A stretch of 64,000 nucleotides of DNA from VAZQ01 sp036557705 (GCA_036557705.1 DATBHB010000186.1:14980-78979), one strand, 5' to 3'. Shown: positions 55,154-63,938, numbered from the stretch's first letter. Notes: generated by a model not told the origin, from the letters alone. Translations and numbers: made by a program.

Positions 55154-56542
55154 CTATACCTTCGTGTCAGCGGTTCGCTCAGGAAACCGGAGTTGAAACC
55201 TGAGCCCTGGCAAATTGTCGAGCATTTCGATGCGAGCCCCATGGTACTGAGCGACAGCGGCAACGATGCTGAGCCCAAGACCGTTGCCGGAGGCATGGCG
55301 ACTGCGTTCGAGCCGGTAGAAGCGCTTCAATACGTGGGGACGCTCGTCGGCGGGAATGCCCGGCCCGTTGTCGGCAACCGAAATCAAGACTCCCTCCTCT
55401 CGCTCTACGACTTCCAGGACGACCTGGCCCGCCTTGCCGCCGTGCTTGATTGCATTGTCAACCAGATTGGCAAGGGCATCGAATAGAAGGTCCCGGTCGC
55501 CTTTGACCAGAACATGCTGATCCCCGATCCGCGTGAGATGGCTGCCAATTTCCTCGGCCGCGGGATCGAACAGTTCCACCACCTCATTTGCGACCTCGGC
55601 CAGGTCCACGGTGCGGAATGCATCCCTTCGATCGCTCGTCTCGATTTGCGATATTCGCGTAATCGATGAAAACATACGCAGAACGCCATCGAGTTCCGCC
55701 ATGACGTCATCGATCAGCGATTGGTCGGAATTGGGCTCCCGTGCACCGCTGCGCGCTGTCTCGAGGCGCCCGCGTATCCGGGTTAGCGGCGTACGCAGAT
55801 CGTGCGCCACATTGTCGGTGACCTGCTTCACTTCGCCCATCAAGCTCTCAATGCGGTCGAGCATCAAATTAAGATTTTCCGCAAGTTGATCCCATTCGTC
55901 CCGTGTACCGCGCAGCGGAATTCGCTTGCCCAGCCCGCTCTGCATGATCGCCCGGCTGGTTGCATTGATAGCCTCGATCCGCCCCACAGTGCGGCGAGTG
56001 GCGGAAATGCTTGCGACCGCGGCGATAACGAATATCAGCACAAGAGCAAGAATAATCGCGGTATTGATAGTCCGCATAAACTCATTGAAGTGGCCGATAT
56101 CTCTTCCGACCAGCAGATGAGAGCCGTCTGCGAGCGTCGCAAAGGTAGCGCGCAGCGTCCGGTCCGTCCCATCCGGATCGGAGGCTGGCGCTCTGAAAGT
56201 GCTCCAACCCCCGCTGCTTTGTAAATTCGACGGCCAGGTCTTTAGATTGCCGGCAAGCGGCCGAAGGGATGAATCGGCGAGGAGGTAAATTCCGCCATCG
56301 AGCCCATTGTCTGCAATCCGCCGATCAATCGCGGAAACAAGCCCGTCCCGTCCGCCGGCGTCGAAGGCTTTGTGCAGTACGGGTTGCTCCTGCGCGATGG
56401 CCTTGTCCGCTTGGCTGAGCACATAATCCGAGGTCGCCCAATATACATAGCCGATGAGCGCGAGTACGAGAGCGCCGAACACTCCAATCCAGATCAGCGC
56501 CAAGTTGAAGGTCCAGGACCGAAGCGTCTTAAGAAGGAGCAC
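55154..56542 (-). CDS. Two-component sensor histidine kinase
   Basis: 462 residues starting at GTG (56542), 14 bp inside the end of the response regulator gene. Two membrane spans (about 12-34 and 161-182) flank a periplasmic sensor region. A HAMP domain (182-235, RTVGRIEAINATSRAIMQSG) follows. The dimerisation helix carries phospho-accepting His247 (NVAHDLRTPLTRIRGRLE). HATPase boxes are DALANLVDNAIKHGGKAGQV (N box) and ISVADNGPGIPADERPHVLKRFYRLERSRHASGNGLGLSIV. The stimulus is unknown. Arrangement and length match PhoQ/QseC-like kinases of Rhizobiales. Confidence 0.92.
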   Translation of the reverse strand: MLLLKTLRSWTFNLALIWIGVFGALVLALIGYVYWATSDYVLSQADKAIAQEQPVLHKAFDAGGRDGLVSAIDRRIADNGLDGGIYLLADSSLRPLAGNLKTWPSNLQSSGGWSTFRAPASDPDGTDRTLRATFATLADGSHLLVGRDIGHFNEFMRTINTAIILALVLIFVIAAVASISATRRTVGRIEAINATSRAIMQSGLGKRIPLRGTRDEWDQLAENLNLMLDRIESLMGEVKQVTDNVAHDLRTPLTRIRGRLETARSGAREPNSDQSLIDDVMAELDGVLRMFSSITRISQIETSDRRDAFRTVDLAEVANEVVELFDPAAEEIGSHLTRIGDQHVLVKGDRDLLFDALANLVDNAIKHGGKAGQVVLEVVEREEGVLISVADNGPGIPADERPHVLKRFYRLERSRHASGNGLGLSIVAAVAQYHGARIEMLDNLPGLRFQLRFPERTADTKV

Positions 56543-57221
56543 GGAGGCAATACCCGACCCCGCGGACGGTGTGGATCAGCGGATAATCCTGCTCATCGTC
56601 CACCTTGCGCCGAACGCGCCCGACATAGACATCGATGATGTTGGTCGTCGGATCGAAATGAAGGTCCCATACGTGCTGCAGCAGCATGGCGCGCGGGACC
56701 ACGCGCCCCTCATTGCGGACCAGATATTCGAGCAGCTGGAACTCCCGCGGAAGGAGTTTGATTTCGCGTCCGCCACGCGTCACCGTCCGCGACACCAGAT
56801 CGACTTCGAGATCGCCGACCCGCAATAGCGTTTCCCTGACCACGGTGGCGCTGCGCCGGGCAAGAGCTTCGACGCGCGCCAACAGCTCGGCAAAGGCGAA
56901 GGGCTTGACCAGGTAATCGTCCCCGCCGGCACGCAACCCGCGGACCCGGTCATCGACTTCACCGAGCGCGCTGACGATCAGGACGGGGGTAGCGACCCCA
57001 TCCTGCCGCAACTGCTGCATGACCGCGATTCCGTCGAGGTCGGGAAGCATGCGATCGATGGTCAATACGGCATAGCCATCGGAACGGCCACGGCTCAGCG
57101 CGTCATTGCCGTTCGCCGCTACGTCCACCTGGTAGCCATTCGCGGTGAGCGATTCGACGACCTGCCGAGCCGTCTCCGGATCATCTTCGACAACGAGAAT
57201 GCGGCGTCGTGATTCCATCAT
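56529..57221 (-). CDS. OmpR/PhoB-family response regulator
   Basis: 230 residues from the ATG at 57221. The receiver domain has the acidic pair Glu/Asp in VVEDDPETA, phosphorylation site Asp56 in VLTIDRMLPDLDG, and conserved Lys106 in DDYLVKPFAFAELLARVEAL. The winged-helix effector domain (about 130-228) shows KLLPREFQLLEYLVRNEGRVVPRAMLLQHVWDLHFDPTTNIIDVYVGRVRRKVD. It overlaps the kinase gene by 14 bp, giving a coupled regulator-kinase pair. It probably controls its own operon; no operator repeat is evident. Confidence 0.94.
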   Translation of the reverse strand: MMESRRRILVVEDDPETARQVVESLTANGYQVDVAANGNDALSRGRSDGYAVLTIDRMLPDLDGIAVMQQLRQDGVATPVLIVSALGEVDDRVRGLRAGGDDYLVKPFAFAELLARVEALARRSATVVRETLLRVGDLEVDLVSRTVTRGGREIKLLPREFQLLEYLVRNEGRVVPRAMLLQHVWDLHFDPTTNIIDVYVGRVRRKVDDEQDYPLIHTVRGVGYCLRAPS

Positions 57222-57316
57222 GGCATCCGTCCCCTTCCCCAAGGTTACAATTATTCCAATATTGCTGCTCGGTCAAAGCTGACTTGTTTGTCATGAAACG
57301 CATGCTCTGAAAAATA

Positions 57317-57345
57317 ACAGCGCCCGGCTTTTTGCCAGGCGCTGT
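57317..57345 (-). terminator. Rho-independent terminator after the MBL-fold gene
   Basis: ACAGCGCC and GGCGCTGT form an 8-bp stem, extended by GGC/GCC across a mismatch with a TTTTT loop. On the minus strand it is followed by TTATTTTTC, the expected T-run. It lies 57 bp after the hydrolase stop codon and upstream of the response regulator gene, and would separate the two transcripts. Confidence 0.7.
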
Positions 57346-57401
57346 GCCATCGATCGCTCTTCGAGAGGTGGCTTTCAAGCCTGCCAGTACATTGCCTCGT
57401 G

Positions 57402-58952
57402 TCAGTTCGCGGCAAGAGCCGATGCGATATCGGCCTGCTTCGCTGTGCCGCCGTGACCACCGGCGAAGAGCGCTCCAGTGATGTTATGCTTCCTCAGCGC
57501 ATCGCCGACGGCGACGGTTTGCTCGGTGCGGCCGACCTGGCCACGCGGGGACACCAAGTCGGTCACCCAGATGACGTTCGCCTTGCCGACATGGCCGACG
57601 ATCATGCCGTCTACGTGCGGGTTCGGAATATTATAGAGCGTAATCTCCTCGGTATCGTCCTTGATCGAGAGCTGATCCTTGACCTCCTGGACGTTCACAG
57701 GCTTCGGCGCCTTCTGCAGGGCGTCGGGCTCGAGCGTATGCGGAGCCTTGAGGACCTGCTCGAAATAGGCCTTGTCCGGAGCCGGTACGATCACGGTTGC
57801 ACCCTCGGCCGCGAACGCGCGCACGCCGCCGGTGTGGTCCATGTGGTGGTGCGTGAGCACGATATATTTGATCGGCTTGCCCGGATATTTCTCCTTGGCG
57901 AACTTGATCGCCGCGTCCGACTGGCCGTTGTCGGTCGGGGCATCGAATACAACCAGCCCGTCCTTCATGTTGACGATCAGGTTGTTGGCGCCGCCGCCCT
58001 GCATCATCTGGACGTTGGGAGCGAGTTCGACGAGCTTGAAGCTGCCGCCGGGCTGGAAGTAGACCGCGTCACTGTCGGTGAAGCGGGCAAGGAATAGCCG
58101 CCGGATCACCCACTGATAGGGAATGTTCGCGACTGTCGTGGGTTTGAAGGCGGCCTTCACCGCATCCGGAATGGCGAAGGTCTCGGGCGCGATCGTCGCA
58201 TTCGCTGTGACCTCCCTGTAGGTCAGGTGCGCCACTTCCATGCCGTTGAGCTGCGCGGAACGCTCGTGAGCGATCTTCACGCCGCTAACCGCCCGCCAAT
58301 CGCTCAGCAGCAGGTCGTAGTTCGAATCGCCATAGATGTGATCTTCGTCACGCGTACGCACTGCCGCCGGCAGATGAGTGGTGCGGTCGAACAAGATAAT
58401 GTACTTGTTCTGGCCCTCCGTGTACTGGACCGCCGGCAAGGTCTGATTACCGAGCTTCTGGTCGGCAATGGCAGCAACGTTTTGCGGATTATCCATAGCC
58501 CGCAACAGTAGGAGTGGCGATCCGCGAGCGCCCTCACGAATGTTAGCCGCGAACCGGATGCCCGACATCGGCTTGACTTGGCCCTTGTCATCGACGACGG
58601 CACCGTAGGTCGGATAGCGAATCTCGCTGTATTTGACCCGCTCCACCGCGGGATATTTCATGTCACGATCCCAGTCGTAGCGGACGCGGATCGGATTGGT
58701 GAAGTCGACCGATATAGTGACGGCGGAGTCGCCGAGAAAACGCGATTCGCCGTTGGCGCTGTACGACTGACCGGGCTCCCAGTGCTTCTCTGCGACCTTA
58801 AACACGGTGCTCTTGAGGCCGCGCAGGGCATTGACGCCGCCCTGCGCCTCGACCGCCTGCTTCACCAGATCCTGGGGGCTCTGGGCTGATGCCGGCTGCG
58901 CTTGGCCAAAAGCCGCCAGCAGCGCGGCGGAAACCATCAAAGCGTATTTCAT
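57402..58952 (-). CDS. Exported metallo-beta-lactamase-fold hydrolase
   Basis: 516 residues from the ATG at 58952 with GGGAGG upstream. The signal peptide is residues 1-23. Residues about 25-270 resemble a LolA/outer-membrane lipoprotein-sorting-like domain (VEAQGGVNALRGLKS, LPAAVRTRDEDHIYGDSNYDLLLSDW). The MBL domain from about 300 carries the metal motif HHHMDH at 368-373, IVLTHHHMDHTGGVRAF, and NVIWVTDLVSP (Asp ligand). The last His is near GGHGG. The combination is a Rhizobiales-type secreted MBL protein; substrate unknown. A terminator follows. Confidence 0.88.
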   Translation of the reverse strand: MKYALMVSAALLAAFGQAQPASAQSPQDLVKQAVEAQGGVNALRGLKSTVFKVAEKHWEPGQSYSANGESRFLGDSAVTISVDFTNPIRVRYDWDRDMKYPAVERVKYSEIRYPTYGAVVDDKGQVKPMSGIRFAANIREGARGSPLLLLRAMDNPQNVAAIADQKLGNQTLPAVQYTEGQNKYIILFDRTTHLPAAVRTRDEDHIYGDSNYDLLLSDWRAVSGVKIAHERSAQLNGMEVAHLTYREVTANATIAPETFAIPDAVKAAFKPTTVANIPYQWVIRRLFLARFTDSDAVYFQPGGSFKLVELAPNVQMMQGGGANNLIVNMKDGLVVFDAPTDNGQSDAAIKFAKEKYPGKPIKYIVLTHHHMDHTGGVRAFAAEGATVIVPAPDKAYFEQVLKAPHTLEPDALQKAPKPVNVQEVKDQLSIKDDTEEITLYNIPNPHVDGMIVGHVGKANVIWVTDLVSPRGQVGRTEQTVAVGDALRKHNITGALFAGGHGGTAKQADIASALAAN

Positions 58953-59110
58953 GCTACTCCTCCCTCTCTATTGTTGAGGGTGCATCACCCATCGTCCGCA
59001 CGACAAGCGATCCAACCTCATGGCTGAAGATTACCACAGGGGGATGACAGCCGCATCGGCCTTCTTGAGCTTGAAAACCGATGAATTCCACCAACGTACA
59101 AGGAAATAAG

Positions 59111-59233
59111 ATGTCGCCTAGCCAACACATTCGCCGATTGGTCACCACGGTTGACGGACGCGGCAAGGCAGTGGCGCTGTTCGATAGCCATAATCCGCAC
59201 CGGACCGAGCGGGCCAAGCGGCGGGCCGCGTAA
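59111..59233 (+). pseudogene. 5' remnant of a cupin-domain gene
   Basis: A 40-codon frame starts at ATG 59111 behind AAGGAAATAAG. HIRRLVTTVDGRGKAVALFDSHNPHRTERA looks like the opening strand of small cupin proteins (RRVVTG...GKAVxxxD). The rest is missing: after residue 36 the reading enters a palindromic repeat whose TAA is the stop codon (59231-59233). It is therefore probably a cupin gene broken by a repeat. Resemblance to cupins is from memory and the fragment is short. Confidence 0.45.
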
Positions 59234-59293
59234 CCCGCCGGGGCGGGGCGTGCTCTTGCACGACGTAACCAGCGGCCTGACGGCGGGTTACGC
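59228..59293. repeat. 66-bp palindromic element with GCGTAACCCGCCG ends
   Basis: Perfect inverted ends GCGTAACCCGCCG (59228-59240) and CGGCGGGTTACGC (59281-59293) enclose about 40 bp. The left end supplies the stop of the cupin remnant. It is probably a small mobile palindromic element. The larger gap 58953-59532 otherwise holds the cupin fragment and the repeat at 59336-59521. Confidence 0.75.
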
Positions 59294-59335
59294 GCGACCA
59301 ATGTACGGATCTACTTCGCGGCCTCTGCCGCGCTA

Positions 59336-59521
59336 ATCTTACTGGGTCATAGCCTTCGTAGGGTGGGCAAAATCGCGTGGCACCGCCTGACAGCGTGGGC
59401 CATCAGCGCGTTTACGCGCGTCTTCGACGCGCTATGGGCGCCCGGCGCGATTTTGCCCGGTCGGCATTGGAGAAGGCGCCGTTGCCCACCCTACGATGTT
59501 TCTGACGCAGTGATGCTAACC
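59336..59521. repeat. Dispersed palindromic repeat, copy 2 (inverted copy of 16263-16446)
   Basis: Reads as the reverse complement of 16263-16446 with few differences. Shared blocks are GTAGGGTGGGCAAAATCGCG, TTTACGCGCGTCTTCGACGC, GAGAAGGCGCCGTTGCCCAC, and a CGTTTCTGACGCAGT-like tail (here GATGTTTCTGACGCAGTGAT). Ends are GTAGGGTGGGC / GCCCACCCTAC. No coding capacity. The two copies lie 43 kb apart in opposite orientation. Confidence 0.8.
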
Positions 59522-59532
59522 CGCCCTACAGG

Positions 59533-60162
59533 TCACGCGTTCGATGAACGGCCGGTGATCAACTGCACGATGCGCTGCCACAGGACCTTTGCGAGCAGCG
59601 AGAAAACGCCGATTGGCTTGGCGGCAGGAGGCGTCGTGTCAGCCGATGGTTGGTCGCTGACGAGTTCAGTCACCACCTGTCCGGTTGGTGACGGCGTTTG
59701 TTCGGGTGCAGGTTTTGCGAGTTGCGCCTTCAGGTTGGCGGCAAACTGATTCATGATCTGCGCCGCAGTCGTCTGGATCATGCCAACGCCGCGGCCATAT
59801 TGGGCAACCGCGCCGGAGAGCGAAAGATCGGTATGCACCAGCACCTTCGAGCCGGCGCCGGCCGGTTCGAGCCGGAACGAGGAGGTGGCGTTGGCACCGC
59901 CGCGGCCCTTTGAATCCGTCCCTTGCGCTTTGATCCGGGCTCGGTAGGCCGCATTGTCGAGCTCCTCGAAGGTGACGACGCCGGCAAAGGCGAGCGCCAC
60001 CGGGCCGAGCCGAACTGCGATCTTGCCCTTGTAGGTTCTCTCATCGACGACTTCGGTCAGCTCGGCCCCCGGCATGCAGGGCGCAATGCAACGAACGTCG
60101 ATCAGGACCGGCCACGCCTGGGCGGGCGGCAACGGCACTTCGAATGAGTTGTCGAATTCCAC
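59533..60162 (-). CDS. CoxG-family SRPBCC protein
   Basis: 209 residues starting at GTG (60162), immediately after the upstream stop, so translation is coupled. MEFDNSFEVPLPPAQAWPVLIDVRCIAPCMPGAELTEV, the YKGKIAVRLGPVALAFAGVV strand and the terminal helix QIMNQFAANL are CoxG/SRPBCC features. CoxG anchors carbon monoxide dehydrogenase to the membrane in some species, but many homologues act with other hydroxylases. A Pro/Thr-rich linker leads to a C-terminal hydrophobic segment (KPIGVFSLLAKVLWQRIVQLI) that may anchor to the membrane. It pairs with the bicupin gene, not with cox genes. Confidence 0.85.
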   Translation of the reverse strand: MEFDNSFEVPLPPAQAWPVLIDVRCIAPCMPGAELTEVVDERTYKGKIAVRLGPVALAFAGVVTFEELDNAAYRARIKAQGTDSKGRGGANATSSFRLEPAGAGSKVLVHTDLSLSGAVAQYGRGVGMIQTTAAQIMNQFAANLKAQLAKPAPEQTPSPTGQVVTELVSDQPSADTTPPAAKPIGVFSLLAKVLWQRIVQLITGRSSNA

Positions 60163-61305
60163 TTATTCGGCTGCTTCGCTCTGCAATGATTTCGGCGGTA
60201 AATCCACGAGCTCCGCTTTGTAGACGTCCTCCATCCGCGGCAGCATTCCGTGCCTGGCAAGCTCGCGCGCGAAGAGAGTCCGCACCTCCGCCGGCTCATC
60301 GGCATAGTCGATCTGGTCGCCGCCGATGCGCCGGCTGATCCAGGCGGTCGGCACACCCTGGGCATTGCGGATGAGCGCAACTTCATGCTTGAAGGCAAGA
60401 TAGCGCGCCGGGGTCGGGCCGGTATTGAAGTGCTGGTGGAACCATTTGTTGGGCGGCACGATCAGGGTTCCGACCTGCCATTCATAACGGCGCGGTTCCT
60501 CGCCTTCCTGCCACATCAGCGAAAAGCCCTCGCCGCTGAGAATGATCACGTGCGCGCTCGGCCCATGGCAATGCGCCTTCTTGTAGGTGCCGACCGGGAA
60601 CTGCGAGATGTGGCTCGACATCGAGCCCCTCGCCATGTTGAACCGTATGTGCCCGCCGCCGGCGCCGCGTTCCTTGGCGCTGATGAGCGGAAGATTGACG
60701 GCATCGGGGACGAAATTGGTAACCAGCAGAAATCCCTTCTTCTCCGATTTCGGGCTAAAATAATCGGGCTCGCCGGCAAAACGGTTCTTGAAGTCATAGG
60801 CCGAGTCGAAGACGAAATCGATATCATCATACATGTTGATCACGGCCGGCGCATTAGTGACTCCGACATAGCGTACCTCCTCCTGGCCCGAGCCGTTGTA
60901 ATGCTGATGCCAGCAGTTGAGCGGGATCGCAAACATCGCTCCCGCCTTCCACTCGAAGGTGATCCGCTTGCCGTCGTCGTTCCAGACGCTGGTGGACCCG
61001 CGGCCTTCGAGGATGAGGATCATTTCCTCGAACAGCTGGCGCTGGGGGGCAAGCTTCTTCCCTGGCGGGATCGCGCAGACATAGCAGTCGTTCGAGGTGC
61101 GCGAGGCGTCGTGGTTGATATAGACGCCGCTGCCGCCGCGCCGCGGCCACGGTTTCAAATCGACGGTGCGCAGATTGGGCACGTATTGGGCGCCGATGAT
61201 GTCGAGCCCTTCTCCGCGTACCCAGCGCAGATACGGCGTATCCTTTTCGGTGGCAAATTTCTTCGCCAAGTCGTCCGACACGGTCGGGCTGCTGGTCGTG
61301 GCCAT
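60163..61305 (-). CDS. Bicupin-domain protein (dioxygenase-like)
   Basis: 380 residues from the ATG at 61305, with GGGAG upstream. Two cupin domains: the first near 110-170 (ILILEGRGSTSVW, FEWKAGAMFAIPLNCWHQHYNG) and the second near 250-320 (FPVGTYKKAHCHGPSAHVIILSGEGFSLMW, WQVGTLIVPPNKWFHQHFNTG). The HxH and later His are metal ligands. It resembles gentisate or hydroxynaphthoate-type ring-cleaving bicupins, but the family is broad. Overlaps none but directly adjoins the CoxG-like gene, so both act together in all likelihood. It diverges from an LLM oxidoreductase. Confidence 0.85.
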   Translation of the reverse strand: MATTSSPTVSDDLAKKFATEKDTPYLRWVRGEGLDIIGAQYVPNLRTVDLKPWPRRGGSGVYINHDASRTSNDCYVCAIPPGKKLAPQRQLFEEMILILEGRGSTSVWNDDGKRITFEWKAGAMFAIPLNCWHQHYNGSGQEEVRYVGVTNAPAVINMYDDIDFVFDSAYDFKNRFAGEPDYFSPKSEKKGFLLVTNFVPDAVNLPLISAKERGAGGGHIRFNMARGSMSSHISQFPVGTYKKAHCHGPSAHVIILSGEGFSLMWQEGEEPRRYEWQVGTLIVPPNKWFHQHFNTGPTPARYLAFKHEVALIRNAQGVPTAWISRRIGGDQIDYADEPAEVRTLFARELARHGMLPRMEDVYKAELVDLPPKSLQSEAAE

Positions 61306-61409
61306 CAAAGGCTCCCTTTGGGCGCGGATTGGCGCTAGATTAGCGGTCACGCTCGGCCCGTCAACGGCGCGGCGCCATACGGAAGAACCGGCACGCAGGC
61401 GAGGATCAA

Positions 61410-62471
61410 ATGCTCTTCGGCATGTACGCTCCGGTGCCGCACGTCACTGTCGGCTCGAAGGAGATTACGCACTCGGTCAAGGGTGCGCTGGCGCCGCTTC
61501 CCGCCGGAGCGGTCGACCCGGCCTTCGGGCTGGCCAAGGATGTCCTGTGCGAGGCGGATCGATCCGGTTTCGACCTCGTGCTCTATGCCGAGCGGCACCT
61601 GGGCGCCGATTTGGAGGCCTGGATTCTGGCTTCTGCGGTGAGTTCCTGGACCAGAAACATCCGGGCCATGCCCGCCGTCCACCCGGGGCTCTGGCATCCG
61701 ACCCTGATCGCCAAGATGGCAGCCTGCCTCGACCGGCTGACGCCTGGTCGCATGGCGATCAACCTGGTCACCGGCTGGAACGAGGTCGAGCATCGCATGT
61801 ACGGCGGCGACGTGCTGCTCAACAACGACGACCGCTACGTTCGGGCCGAGGAATTCGTGATCATCCTGCGCGGCATGTGGAGCGAGACACCGTTTTCCTT
61901 CGATGGGCAGTTCTACAAAGTGGATAAATCCCAGCTCCTGCTCAAGCCGGCGACCATCCCCCTGCCCGAAATCTTCACCGCGAGCCGCAGCCCGCGCGGT
62001 CTCGACATGGTAGCAAAACATGCCGACTGGTGGTTCCTCGATTACGACAAGAGCGCGGCCGATACCGGCGAGGTGATGGAGAGCCTGCGCCGCTCTATCG
62101 AGGATATGGACCGCAGGGCGGCGCGTCATGGCCGGAAGGTGCGCTACGCCTTCAATCCATTCATAGGGTTCGGGGAGACCGACTCGGCGGCAGTCGAGCG
62201 GACCAAACGCCTGCTCACGCCCGAGGAGCCCGATGCCGACGTTCGCAAGATGATGCAGCGAGTGGGTCCCGCCATGAAGGCGGGCTGCATCGGCCGTCCC
62301 GAAAAGGTCCGCGAGCAGCTCTTGAAATATCACGAGATGGGGATCGAGTTGTTCCTGCTGAAATTCGTGCCGACGGTCGAGGAGGTGCAACTGATCCGCG
62401 ATGAGATCATCGAGCCTCTGCGCGGAACGGCACAACGTCAATCGCGCGTGAAGGACAAGGCTGTCGTGTGA
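61410..62471 (+). CDS. LLM-class flavin-dependent monooxygenase
   Basis: 353 residues from the ATG at 61410 with GAGGA upstream. The luciferase-like TIM barrel shows LCEADRSGFDLVLYAERHLGADLEAW, VHPGLWHPTLIAKMAACLDRLTPGRMAINLVTGWNEVEHRMYGGD, and RYVRAEEFVIILRGMW. The second half LLLKPATIPLPEIFTASRSPRGLDMVAKHADWWFLDY is SsuD/NtaA-like. It is predicted to use FMNH2 from a separate reductase to oxidise an organic substrate. It diverges from the bicupin/CoxG pair, so the three may belong to a single degradation pathway. Confidence 0.9.
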   Translation: MLFGMYAPVPHVTVGSKEITHSVKGALAPLPAGAVDPAFGLAKDVLCEADRSGFDLVLYAERHLGADLEAWILASAVSSWTRNIRAMPAVHPGLWHPTLIAKMAACLDRLTPGRMAINLVTGWNEVEHRMYGGDVLLNNDDRYVRAEEFVIILRGMWSETPFSFDGQFYKVDKSQLLLKPATIPLPEIFTASRSPRGLDMVAKHADWWFLDYDKSAADTGEVMESLRRSIEDMDRRAARHGRKVRYAFNPFIGFGETDSAAVERTKRLLTPEEPDADVRKMMQRVGPAMKAGCIGRPEKVREQLLKYHEMGIELFLLKFVPTVEEVQLIRDEIIEPLRGTAQRQSRVKDKAVV

Positions 62472-62537
62472 TGCTGGTGAAGCGGCGAGTATCGGGACTG
62501 GGTTACATGTCGCCGCGGATGCGGTGCGCCTTAATGT

Positions 62538-62689
62538 GCCCTCTCCCCCCGCGGGAGAGGGCAACGAGATTCTCGCAACAATCTCCGTCGGGTGAGGGGG
62601 GCCGCGGATTCATTTTTGCGAAGAAGCCCCCTCACCCGACGGAGATTTTTGATGCTTCCGCGCTGCCCTCTCCCACGGGGGGAGAGGGC
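62538..62689. repeat. Nested palindromic repeat
   Basis: Outer arms GCCCTCTCCCCCC (62538-62550) and GGGGGGAGAGGGC (62677-62689), and inner arms of 19 bp (TCTCCGTCGGGTGAGGGGG at 62582-62600 with its inverse at 62627-62645), form a nested stem. A short CCTCTCCCCCCGCGGGAGAGG hairpin lies in the left part. The block lies between an oxidoreductase gene and the start of the binding protein gene. It obscures the true start of the latter. Confidence 0.8.
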
Positions 62690-62752
62690 GCAATAACGAC
62701 CACTGCGCCCGCGGCTCGTCCAATCCAGCAAACAATTCGCGATGGATCAAGG

Positions 62753-63811
62753 TTGTTTGCAGCCGCAGCCCTGACGCTGTTCGTCGCGTGCGGTCCGGCA
62801 CACGCGCTCACACCGGAAGAGGTTCTGAACTATCGCGGAGCGGACCGCGAGCAGAAGCTGCTCGAGGGCGCCAAGCAGGAAGGCCAAGTCGTTCTCTATT
62901 CGGCGCTGATCGTCAATCAGATGCTGCGTCCACTCGCGACCGCCTTCATGAAGAAATACCCGTTCATCAAACTCAGTTATTACCGCGCCGATTCCGAGGA
63001 CTTGCTGGCGAAGCTCTCCGCCGAGATTCGTTCCGGCAATCTTGCCGCTGATGTCTTCGAGGGTAGCGGCGGCGGCGAGATCGCGGTCGAAGCGGGGTTC
63101 ACCCAGCCGTTTCACACCCCGGTGCTCGATGACTACCCGAAGATGTACCTCGATCCGAGCGGAAACCTGGCGCCGACGCGGCTGTCCTATTTCAGCATTG
63201 CCTACAACACCAAGCAGGTCTCCCCCGACAAGGTGCCGAAAACCTACGAATCCCTCCTCGACCCGCAATGGAAAGGCAGGATGGCCTGGCCCTATGCCAA
63301 TACTGGCCGCTACCTGTTCCTGATCAATCTCCGCCTCGCCTGGGGCGAGGAGCGGGCCATGGATTATTTCCGCAAGCTCTCTGCGCAGAACATCATCAAT
63401 TTTGCCTCCGGAAGCGCTCGCACCCTCGTCGACCGCGTCATCGCCGGCGAATATCCGATCGCGATCAACATTTACGCACACCATCCGTTGATCAGCGCCG
63501 GCAAAGGCGCGCCGGTCAACTCCCAGCTGATGGATCCGGTGCCGAGTGCGGCCGGCACGCTGGCAATCCTCAAGGGTGCCAAGCATCCGCATGCGGCCAT
63601 GCTGCTGGCGGACTTCATCCTCGGCCGTGAAGGGCAGCAGCTTATGGCCAAGGCTGAATATTTCCCCGTCCGTGCCGATGTCGGGCCGGCGCCGCAACTT
63701 GCCGGCATCGTGCCGAGGAAGGCGGGATTCACCGAGAATTACGTGAGTCCACAGCAACTCAAGGACGGGCTTGAGAGCACCGATCGGATCATTCAGCAGT
63801 GGTTTCGGTGA
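62753..63811 (+). CDS. ABC-type (family 1) extracellular solute-binding protein, start uncertain
   Basis: At least 352 residues. The mature part, LTPEEVLNYRGADREQKLLEGAKQEGQVVLYSALIVNQM, resembles the protein at 19515. Further motifs are YYRADSEDLLAKLSAEIRSGNLAADVFEG, LLDPQWKGRMAWPYANTGRYLF and RTLVDRVIAGEYPIAINIYAHHP. A signal-like segment (LFAAAALTLFVACGPAHA) precedes it but no proper ATG does. The TTG at 62753 is a conservative choice; an open frame from 62468 runs straight through the palindromic repeat and is unlikely to be translated in full. No permease is adjacent. Ligand unknown. Confidence 0.78.
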   Translation: MFAAAALTLFVACGPAHALTPEEVLNYRGADREQKLLEGAKQEGQVVLYSALIVNQMLRPLATAFMKKYPFIKLSYYRADSEDLLAKLSAEIRSGNLAADVFEGSGGGEIAVEAGFTQPFHTPVLDDYPKMYLDPSGNLAPTRLSYFSIAYNTKQVSPDKVPKTYESLLDPQWKGRMAWPYANTGRYLFLINLRLAWGEERAMDYFRKLSAQNIINFASGSARTLVDRVIAGEYPIAINIYAHHPLISAGKGAPVNSQLMDPVPSAAGTLAILKGAKHPHAAMLLADFILGREGQQLMAKAEYFPVRADVGPAPQLAGIVPRKAGFTENYVSPQQLKDGLESTDRIIQQWFR

Positions 63812-63900
63812 AGTATGCGAGCACGTTTCGTCCAGGTTCAATCGCGGGCACTTGTAATTGATGCACAGTCGTGCCGTGAACTCGGTGTGTGCCGCCGGCT

Positions 63901-63938
63901 ACATGGGTAACACTTCTGACCGATGACATGGGTAACAC
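63901..63938. mobile_element. Possible end of an IS-like element
   Basis: ACATGGGTAACAC occurs twice, 25 bp apart (63901-63913 and 63926-63938), in the last 190 bp of the window. Such ATGGGTAACAC repeats are, from general knowledge, found at the termini of some IS481-type elements. No transposase frame is visible before the window edge. The region 63812-64000 has no other recognised gene. Confidence 0.35.

Noticed and set aside
59533..60162. Carbon monoxide dehydrogenase locus
   Set aside because: The CoxG-like protein is present, but no coxMSL-type subunits are nearby, so CO oxidation cannot be claimed.
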